From Sophora flavescens (taxonomy: Eukaryota; Streptophyta; Magnoliopsida; Fabales; Fabaceae): a DNA stretch of 64,000 bases. The stretch spans positions 78,703,228-78,767,227 of the forward strand of contig CM061068.1 in the NCBI GenBank assembly GCA_030762895.1. The letters run 5' to 3'. Position 1 is the first letter of the stretch; the number at the start of each line of letters is the position of its first letter. The position numbers and the translations under genes are program-made. A model generated the notes under the pieces. The model saw only the letters and a program-made list of their open reading frames with translations, was not told where the DNA came from and searched no databases. Shown here in pieces: positions 57,126 to 64,000 of the stretch.

Positions 57126-57947
57126 ATGGACATCTTTGAAACTACTCTTCTTGCTCAAAGGAAACTTATTGCACAACAATGGGAGTTGATGTCTAAACAA
57201 CTTCAAGTCATGGAAGTAAAGGCAATGAAACCATTGCAACCTACATGTGATTTTTGTGGTGCACACCATAAATTTGAAGATTGTGAGGCGAAATTCAATG
57301 CAAATGAGGAGGTTTATTATATGGAGAACCTTATGTGGGAGCAAGATGCACCACCTCACCATCAATCCAATGAGTCACTAGATAGAGCGTCCAACCTTGA
57401 AAATGTTTTAATTCAATTCATTGAAGCTACTCATGCGAATTTTAAGAACACACAAGCTTCAATCAAGAATCTTGAGATTCAAGTTGAGACATTATCTGAG
57501 CAATTGGGTTGTTTTGTGCAGAAAAAGATAGAATTGGTAAGAGAGCAAGAGTCACATGTTTGGGAAATGGTTGAGCAAGAAGAAGAAGTATTTGTAGAAA
57601 TGGAAAGTGAACATGACTCAAGAGAAGTGGTGGATGAAAAACAAAAAGAAAGTGTAGTTGTAGAAGTAGATGAAAAACAGAAAAACAAAAATAGTGACAT
57701 TGAAGAGAAGCCAAGGGTGAGGCATGAAGAGATTCATATGACTAAGACTCAACCCTTGGTGATTGAAGAGAAGAGTCCTACACAAGATGAGTTGTACATG
57801 CTTCAAAAATGGGAGAACACATATCCCAAATGCTTAATTGTTGGAGCATGGGAACATTCTTGTCCCTATGCCAAATATATGGGATTGTTACCTAAAAGAA
57901 GGAAGCGGAAGGATGAAATTTTCTTTTTATCATATTATCCACCCTAA
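57126..57947 (+). CDS. Gag-like ORF of element B, 273 aa
   Basis: A single open frame from ATG 57126 to 57947. An N-terminal helix (LLAQRKLIAQQWELMSKQL) is followed by an Athila-like zinc knuckle CDFCGAHHKFEDC. Then come a coiled-coil region (ASIKNLEIQVETLSEQLG) and a Glu/Lys-rich middle. The C-terminus is basic (GLLPKRRKRKDE). The capsid domain normally preceding the knuckle is absent, so this is a shortened gag retaining the nucleic-acid-binding part. It may still be translated; the role is unknown. Confidence 0.6.
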   Translation: MDIFETTLLAQRKLIAQQWELMSKQLQVMEVKAMKPLQPTCDFCGAHHKFEDCEAKFNANEEVYYMENLMWEQDAPPHHQSNESLDRASNLENVLIQFIEATHANFKNTQASIKNLEIQVETLSEQLGCFVQKKIELVREQESHVWEMVEQEEEVFVEMESEHDSREVVDEKQKESVVVEVDEKQKNKNSDIEEKPRVRHEEIHMTKTQPLVIEEKSPTQDELYMLQKWENTYPKCLIVGAWEHSCPYAKYMGLLPKRRKRKDEIFFLSYYPP

Positions 57948-57990
57948 TGGGGTGACAATACGTCAAGCTAGTGACGTTAAAGGAGCGCTA

Positions 57991-58008
57991 CTTGGGAGGC
58001 AATCCAAG
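57991..58008 (+). other. Short hairpin downstream of the gag-like ORF (element B)
   Basis: CTTGGGAGGCAATCCAAG, the counterpart of the hairpin at 53340 in element A. One stem base has changed, giving a G-T type pair. Confidence 0.75.
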
Positions 58009-58194
58009 CATTTTCTTTTTGTATTTCTTTCATTTTTTTTCCTTAGCATAAAAAATAAGTAGTTCATTGAGTGGTTGAGTGGTTCCTTGATGTGTAGGCC
58101 ATCTAATGTGGTGTAATTGCTTTGAATTGTTATGCAGGCACATCTAAGGAAAGTGGAGCAAAGTAAGGGGAGAAATGACACGCTAGAATGGTGA

Positions 58195-58325
58195 AAATGG
58201 CCCTGCACAGGCGTCGGGCGCTATTGTGAGCGCTGGGCACCCATAGAGCACAGAGACAGCAAAATTTGCAGACCTGCAGGCGCTGGGCGCCCATGTGGAG
58301 CGCTGAGCGCTGGGAACCCAAAAAA
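58195..58325 (+). repeat. Second GC-rich palindromic repeat block in element B
   Basis: GGCGCTGGGCGCCCA-like words, the same motif as in the LTR block. It lies downstream of the ORF and hairpin, as the CACGGCC array does in element A. Confidence 0.82.
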
Positions 58326-59350
58326 AAAAAGATTTGCACATGCTCATCCATTGTGCAGAAGAAAGGGGGTTCTCTGAACTCATTATTTTATTTTTTTTGC
58401 CCTCCTTGATTGTTAGTTAGTTGTAGGAATAAAATACCCAAACTTGCATATTTTGCACAAACTTGTGTTTTGAGTGGATTTTTGTGTAGATTCTCTAGTA
58501 AGCATAGAACTTTTGCTTGACTGAAATTTCTAGCATGATGCATTTTATACTTGCTGAGCATATGATTTCATTGAAATCGTTGATCCTTGTGAATTGTTTG
58601 TGCCAATTTTTCATGCTATAATTGATGCAATGTTGAATGCATGGATTCTCCCTTGCACATAACCATAAACTGTGAGCTTTTGAGCCCAAACACATCATTT
58701 TACTCGATTTCTTTCATGTGTTATTGTTCATCACTTGCATGTTCTCACTTTTTCTCGCCTTGAATGCTTGTCATTGTTGCAATGTTCTTGCATATGCATA
58801 AATGATTGAGGCAATAATTCTTTGTTTAAGCTTGGTGCCATAATTGCCAACCTATCATTTACCATTGTTAAGCCCAATTGAGCCTTGACCTATTGTTCTT
58901 GGTATGATAGCTCATTACAAGCCTAAAAAGCGACAAAACCATTTTGGCCCACTACTTTGGCTTAGAGGAATGTTTGGACTTAAGTTTGGGGTTGTTATCT
59001 TGCTTAGGGACAAGCAAGCAAATAAAGTTTGGGATGGTAAGTAGGCCACTAAAGATGCCTACTAGAAAAAAAAAATTGAAAAAGAAAAACTGAAACAGAA
59101 AAAGAAAAATAGAAAAAGCCAAAGAGAAAAAGAAACAAAGAAAGTATACAAAAATGAGAAAAAGGCAAAATAGAAAGAAAAGAAAATGAAACAAGAAGCA
59201 ACAAAAGAAAAAGAGAAAAGGAAATAGTTGGAATTGAATAAAAAGGGAAATAGCACAAATTGTGTGCTTATGTGCTTGTAGCTAGACTAGGCAAGTGAAA
59301 ATTCCAAAAGAGTCCAAATAGTCCTTGAAGCCAAAGTAGTATAGCATATA
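58326..59350. other. 3' non-coding region of element B, left part
   Basis: No gene. It contains a GGGACAAGCAAGCAAATAAA stretch with purine-rich sequence near 58990-59035 and a long A/G-only run at about 59065-59235. The long minus-strand frames opposite that run are artefacts of its composition. Confidence 0.65.
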
Positions 59351-60172
59351 TGATGCAAACCAAGGATGATGTCCAATTTGAGGCCAAATTAATATTTTTT
59401 GATGAAAATTTTATTTTCATTGTGGTGAACCCGTATGCTTGATTTGGTCATATCTTGAGCTACGAATCTCCGATTGATGTATTCTTTGGTGCGTTGGAAA
59501 GCTTATGGAATTATCTACAAATTATATCTCAGGCCTCTTGACCAAATCCGGCTTCTATCATGGTGAAAAATGGGCTGCAAGTTTAATACGAATTCTTGGA
59601 CCTTAAATGAGTTATATGTTAATTGGGCTACACTAAGCTTGATGAATGAGCAAGGCCCATTATGAATGGTGGCTGGCACGTTTTTGGAACTTACAAAGGA
59701 GAGCAACCTTTGGCTTGCATGCCTAGGTAACTCCTTTAGAAGTTATGGAACCACTTTTATTATTTTCTTAAGTAGGATAGTTATATTCTTTTAATAACCA
59801 CTTAGTGGAGAGTTATGTCTAGTTATTAGGAGTTTATGTCATCTTATGATGACCTTTGGTTTTTACTTCCCTATGCTATATGTACACACCTATTACATGA
59901 TGAATGATAACTTTGAGTTCATTTTGGATTGATTCCAATTGTGAGAGTGTTTTCTCTCTTGGGTTCTTCATTGAGCCAACCCTTGTTCTTATCAAGAATC
60001 CAAGATTCTTGTGGCGAACCTCACATTGGCTTATCAAATCCCCTTGGATTTGTGGCGCCTACCTCCCATTTCTCATCTTATCCAATTTTGTATTTGATCT
60101 TCTTCTATAATTTTGCTTGGTCACTCAAGGATAGATCCGAAAATATATATGTTCCTTGTTAGGATCATATCA
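59351..60172 (+). repeat. Rightward LTR of the composite
   Basis: 822 bases, start TGATGCAAACC, end GGATCATATCA. Its part 59930-60060 is closely related, in reverse, to 60430-60570 of the leftward LTR (shared AAGAATCCAAGATTCTTGTG and GGCGAACCTCAC). The ends have diverged, so it is a different subfamily. Confidence 0.72.
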
Positions 60173-60174
60173 TT

Positions 60175-60188
60175 TGGTATCTAGAGCC
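60175..60188 (+). other. Primer binding site of the rightward LTR
   Basis: TGGTATCTAGAGCC, a methionine-tRNA-type site two bases after the LTR end. Confidence 0.7.
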
Positions 60189-60298
60189 ATCCTTCCTAGA
60201 GTGACTTATGATTTTGTTTTTTTCAATTTCTTTCAGAAGTTTGAATTTTTCTTAGTGGGTTCTTCATGGAGTCACTCAGAAATTCAACCAAAGCCTAA

Positions 60299-60310
60299 GC
60301 TTTGATACCA
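60299..60310 (-). other. Extra leftward primer binding site
   Basis: The minus strand reads TGGTATCAAAGC, two bases from the LTR at 60313. A 3' LTR should not be followed by a primer site, so this marks a tandem or rearranged structure. Confidence 0.7.
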
Positions 60311-60312
60311 CT

Positions 60313-61245
60313 TGATGACAACCCAAAATGGTGAGGTTGCCTTTGATGATGATCTTTTTGGTTGAATTTTTAGACACAAATTTGTGTAACACTTTGTAAC
60401 CAAGATTAAAGTGAAGAAATAAATAAAATGGATGAGTAAGAAGATGATGATGGCGCCACAAAACAAGAGTTTTGATAAGCCAAGTGAGGTTCGCCACAAG
60501 AATCTTGGATTCTTGATAAGAACAATAGTTGGCTCAACCAAGAACCAAAGAGAGACAATTCTCTCACAAATGGATTTCAATCCAAATTCAACATCCAAGT
60601 TACCATTTCATGTGTTTAGGCATGTTACATATAGGGGTGTGGCTGCCAACATTTGGCTTCACCCTTTGTCTTCCCAATGATTCCATAACCCCCACATAAC
60701 TAGCCTATTCATGACTTACTAAATTCACACTTAACTCAACCACTTAATAGTGACTTATTACCCTCTCTCTATCATTATGTAGCAGCCACACTTATTTCTC
60801 AAATTAAAAGTGTAACTCCCACATAATTAACAAAACATAAAAAGTCTAAAAACTTAAAGGAGTTACTATTGGTATGCAAACCAACAAGATTCCTCCCACT
60901 ATGCACCCAAATTCGAAATTCTTCATAAAACCCAAGTTTATTGCACTTTATTTAATAGAAATAAACTAGAAAATGATAATATGTGAAGTGGTCGTCCAAT
61001 CCCATCACGGGTCTTCAAGTTGGATGAGATAAGTAACCATTTTGTCCCCCACTCCATCAAGACTTGAACTTGGGCTTGTTTCCATCAAGGTTGACAAAAT
61101 TTGGTTTATAACTTCTTGGGCTTTCTTGGCACTTGCTCTTGTCTTAGACCCACCAAGTCCTTTTAGTGCTCCTTGGTCCATGCTCCTTATTGGGCTCATA
61201 TCATTCTTTATGACAAGTTGACTTGCCCCCCCTTGGCTCATATCA
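60313..61245 (-). repeat. Leftward LTR, left copy
   Basis: 933 bases, minus-strand ends TGATATGAGCC and GTTGTCATCA. Only a handful of differences from 62634-63562, so the pair is young. It includes the last 80 codons of the adjoining ORF. Confidence 0.85.
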
Positions 61246-62012
61246 TCCCCTCCTTCTTTGAGTGAATTCGACCTCGAATTGAAACAATCTTCATCACCAA
61301 AATTAGATATTGGTGGTCCATCTAAAGTATTCCTCACAATCACATTAGGTGCTTCAGACTTAAGTTCAAAATATATTTCAATAGGAGGTAAAGCAAGAGT
61401 GGGTGATTGGTTGAGCATTTTGGAATCCATGCAAGTTTCCAAACCATGGGGTACTTCCTTTTGGATGAGATTTCCAATTTTTTGCAAAAGAGTTACAACA
61501 TCACTAGGCAAAAAGAGATCATTAGAAGTGTTAGCAACCAAATGAAAATTCTTGCAATAAAATATGCATTGGGGCTGCCTTGAAATAAAAACCCTCTTCT
61601 CTCCACTTTTTGTTGCCAAATAACTCTCTTTTTTCTCAATTATTTCCGCACTATTTTTCTCACTATTTTTCACACTATTTTTCTCTTTATCATCACTCTT
61701 GTTATCACTTTCTCTTTCCTTTTCCTTTTGATCATCACTTTTCCTTTCACTCTCTTTTGCTTTTGCCTCATTCTCTTGTTTTGCTTTCTCTCTCTCTTTC
61801 TTCTCATTCTCTTTCTTGTTGGAGTCTTCCACCAACTTCTTCACATGGTCTTCAAAACTTTCTATTTGTCTTTTCATTCTTTCCTCTTTTCTCAACCTCT
61901 TTTTTTCGTTCTCTCTCATCTTCTTGTCACGCCTCTCATGCATTTGCCGGATCCATTCTTCAACCTCTTTCCTATGTTCTTCCACATAGTCGAAATTTTC
62001 AAATCGCAACAT
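61005..62012 (-). CDS. Composite-element ORF, 335 aa, gag-like start joined to a gypsy polyprotein tail
   Basis: An open frame from ATG 62012 to the stop at 61005. The first 130 residues are a highly charged coiled coil (EEWIRQMHERRDKKMR, KEREKAKQENEAKAKESE). The middle is unremarkable. The last 80 residues contain GGSKTRASAKKAQEVINQIL, resembling the TRxxAKK tail at the end of plant gypsy polyproteins. Those last 80 codons lie inside the LTR. The second LTR copy therefore repeats them (63322-63558). The protease, RT and integrase expected in between are missing, so this looks like an internally deleted polyprotein that stayed in frame. Confidence 0.55.
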   Translation of the reverse strand: MLRFENFDYVEEHRKEVEEWIRQMHERRDKKMRENEKKRLRKEERMKRQIESFEDHVKKLVEDSNKKENEKKEREKAKQENEAKAKESERKSDDQKEKERESDNKSDDKEKNSVKNSEKNSAEIIEKKESYLATKSGEKRVFISRQPQCIFYCKNFHLVANTSNDLFLPSDVVTLLQKIGNLIQKEVPHGLETCMDSKMLNQSPTLALPPIEIYFELKSEAPNVIVRNTLDGPPISNFGDEDCFNSRSNSLKEGGDDMSQGGASQLVIKNDMSPIRSMDQGALKGLGGSKTRASAKKAQEVINQILSTLMETSPSSSLDGVGDKMVTYLIQLEDP

Positions 62013-62279
62013 AGCAAAGAATACAAGTTAGAAAATAACAAAATATATATGTAAGAACCTATCCACTCACCAAGTGTGCACAATGTATATTTCACTCAAT
62101 TGGCTTTTTCCACACAAGATGTAATTTTCACTCTTGCCTTTTTCCACTCAATTGTTCTCTTTTAGGCCTTAGAGGAGTCAAGCAACAATCCACACAAAAA
62201 TCCAAGAAATTCAAGTAACAAAAATCAAAAAAACTTATCAAAAAATAAAGGAAACAAAAAAAAGGCTAGAAAAGCTTTG

Positions 62280-62560
62280 GAAATAAGAACAAAGGAAGAA
62301 GGGAAATATTTTTCTTTTCTTTTTTTTTTTCAAGAACACAAATTGCTCAAATAGACTTTTCTCTTCCTTTTTTTTTCCTTCAAGATTTCATGCACAATTT
62401 TTTTTTCTTATAATTTGTGCAAATTTTTTTTTTCAAACTTTGAAGAAGAGAATCACACTAGCAATTTTTTTTTTGAGCAAGAACAACAACCACGAAATTT
62501 TCCCTTCACAAATAGAATCAAAGTGTAATTTTTTTTTTTTTGATAGTTTGTTGGTTTAAA
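62280..62560. repeat. Poly-T-rich stretch between ORF and primer site
   Basis: Several T runs of 8-12 bases with CAAGAACA-like spacers. On the coding (minus) strand this is an A-rich leader between primer site and ORF. Confidence 0.6.
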
Positions 62561-62619
62561 AGAAGAAAGAAGATAGGTAGAAGATGAAGAACAAAACTCA
62601 GAAATTCAACCAAAGCCTA

Positions 62620-62631
62620 AGCTTTGATACC
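62620..62631 (-). other. Primer binding site of the leftward element
   Basis: TGGTATCAAAGC on the minus strand, two bases from the 5' LTR at 62634. One base off the initiator tRNA-Met site. Confidence 0.78.
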
Positions 62632-62633
62632 AC

Positions 62634-63562
62634 TTGATGACAACCAAATGGTGAGGTTGCCTTTGATGATCTTTTTGGTTGAATTTTTAGACACAAATTC
62701 GTGTAACACTTTGTAACCAAGATTAAAGTGAAGAAATAAATAAAATGGATGAGTAAGAAGATGATGATGGCGCCACAAAACAAGAGTTTTGATAAGCCAA
62801 GTGAGGTTCGCCACAAGAATCTTGGATTCTTGATAAGAACAATAGTTGGCTCAACCAAGAACCAAAGAGAGACAATTCCCTCACAAATGGATTTCAATCC
62901 AAATTCAACATCCAAGTTACCATTTCATGTGTTTAGGCATGTTACATATAGGGGTGTGGCTGCCAACATTTGGCTTCACCCTTTGTCTTCCCAATGATTC
63001 CATAACCCCCACATAACTAGCCTATTCATGACTTACTAAATTCACACTTAACTCAACCACTTAATAGTGACTTATTACCCTCTCTCTATCATTATGTAGC
63101 AGCCACACTTATTTCTCAAATTAAAAGTGTAACTCCCACATAATTAACAAAACATAAAAAGTCTAAAAACTTAAAGGAGTTACTATTGGTATGCAAACCA
63201 ACAAGATTCCTCCCACTATGCACCCAAATTCGAAATTCTTCATAAAACCCAAGTTTATTGCACTTTATTTAATAGAAATAAACTAGAAAATGATAATATG
63301 TGAAGTGGTCGTCCAATCCCATCACGGGTCTTCAAGTTGGATGAGATAAGTAACCATTTTGTCCCCCACTCCATCAAGACTTGAACTTGGGCTTGTTTCC
63401 ATCAAGGTTGACAAAATTTGGTTTATAACTTCTTGGGCTTTCTTGGCACTTGCTCTTGTCTTAGACCCACCAAGTCCTTTTAGTGCTCCTTGGTCCATGC
63501 TCCTTATTGGGCTCATATCATTCTTTATGACAAGTTGACTTGCCCCCCCTTGGCTCATATCA
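62634..63562 (-). repeat. Leftward LTR, right copy (5' LTR)
   Basis: 929 bases, nearly identical to 60313-61245. The two copies also share 40-45 bases of interior beyond the primer site (from ACTCAGAAATTC), showing that the duplicated unit is larger than the LTR. Confidence 0.85.
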
Positions 63563-64000
63563 ATATATATCCTTATTCTCATCCACCCGTACCTAAGCCC
63601 CGTTACATCCAAATAAAAGACCTCATGATATGTGTTGCATTGACATTTGTGATGTGTGTTCTTAGCATCTTGTCAAGATTAGGATTGGGGAATGCATGAT
63701 GATTGAAATTGAGAGTAAATAATCACCGAGTGAGGATGTGTGAAACACTTGATAGAGAGACTGCAAGAGAATATTTTGTGCATTCAATGGAGCTAATTTT
63801 GTAGTATGCTTGATTGTTCTAAAGCATGAAACTTGTGATCAATTGGAATTTATGAATGATTGTGTGATGCTTGTCCATTCTGCAAAAGTGTTAAGAGATT
63901 GAAGCCTTGCATGAGTAATGTGCTTCACAAGAGAATTGAACATGAAAATCCATTGCTCAAACCCTTATTTGAGTTTAATTGTTTGCTTGAGGACAAGCAA
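63563..64000 (+). other. 3' non-coding region of element B, right part
   Basis: Collinear in style with 54900-55275 of element A (CATTACAACCAAAATAAAAGACC against a similar block here, then GAGTGAGG and GAGGACAAGCAA). No gene. The window stops just before the expected polypurine tract and 3' LTR. Confidence 0.65.

Larger units (their letters stand above)
59351..63562. mobile_element. LTR composite with opposed LTRs inserted in element B
   Basis: The left part is an LTR plus primer site reading rightwards (59351-60188). The right part is LTR, interior and LTR reading leftwards (63562 back to 60313), followed by a second leftward primer site at 60310-60299. Related LTRs thus face each other head to head through a junction near 60190-60268. 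The outer ends TGATGC... and ...ATATCA are flanked by ATATA (59346-59350 and 63563-63567), consistent with one 5-bp target duplication. The low complexity of ATATA makes that provisional. Element B sequence resumes at 63563. Confidence 0.7.
55669..64000 (+). mobile_element. Athila-like Ty3/gypsy element B, continues beyond the window
   Basis: 5' LTR 55669-56949, primer site, a gag-like ORF, 3' non-coding region, and at the very end of the window TTGAGGACAAGCAA. In element A that word stands about 35 bases before the 3' LTR. The 3' LTR is therefore expected just outside. Element B is inserted in the 3' LTR of A and is itself interrupted by 59351-63562. No protease, RT or integrase is seen. Confidence 0.8.

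Noticed and set aside
58952..59258. Phe/Leu/Ser-rich minus-strand membrane-like proteins
   Set aside because: They are the complement of an A/G-only tract, so the hydrophobic composition is an artefact.
61610..62054. Plus-strand Ser/Phe/Leu-rich frames
   Set aside because: Opposite the Lys/Glu-rich coiled coil of the minus-strand ORF, which explains the composition.

Overview
Organism. This is plant nuclear DNA from a eudicot. The AT-rich, intron-containing, transposon-saturated sequence and its single intact host gene, an INDETERMINATE-domain zinc-finger factor of the SGR5/IDD15 type, show that. The SIRE/Maximus-type copia element and the style of the Tat- and Athila-like LTRs suggest a legume, but the species cannot be fixed by reading alone. 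Nothing bacterial, organellar or viral was recognised.

Layout. 1-3894: the 3' part of an old CACTA transposon reading rightwards (TNP2 tail, then a Transposase_24-type gene). It is interrupted by LTR sequence that includes a Cassandra-type LTR carrying 5S rRNA gene sequence. 5250-8973: a 3.7-kb solo LTR with a perfect 5-bp target duplication, placed between two diverged copies of local DNA. 10740-30786: a SIRE-like Ty1/copia element with target duplication ATAAG. Its gag-pol is broken but its third ORF is intact. Its 3' LTR was split by a 9,976-bp CACTA element (20770-30745, target duplication ACA), which in turn carries an Athila-like LTR fragment. 30994-38286: a non-autonomous Tat-like LTR element on the minus strand, with an opposite-strand ORF remnant and several tandem arrays. 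38287-44143: host DNA with the SGR5/IDD15-like gene (40118-42339, three exons). 44152-49027: two non-autonomous hAT elements, MITE-like repeats and a LINE 3' fragment. One hAT lies inside the LINE RNase H region and carries what looks like the first exon of the host recombination gene EME1. 49028-64000: a copia LTR fragment, then Athila-like element A. Element B starts inside A's 3' LTR, and B contains a composite of same-family LTRs in opposed orientation (59351-63562).

How the parts work together. Apart from the transcription-factor gene, almost everything is transposon layered on transposon. Nesting can be resolved to the base from target duplications: copia, then CACTA, then Athila LTR fragment on the left; A, then B, then the LTR composite on the right. 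Most transposon genes are dead through stops, frameshifts or deletions. The exceptions with long open frames are the copia third ORF, the gag-protease frame of A, the gag-like frame of B and the minus-strand frame in the composite.

Limits. All homology statements come from recognising motifs by eye. Exon borders are inferred from GT/AG sites and reading frame. No database or alignment was run.
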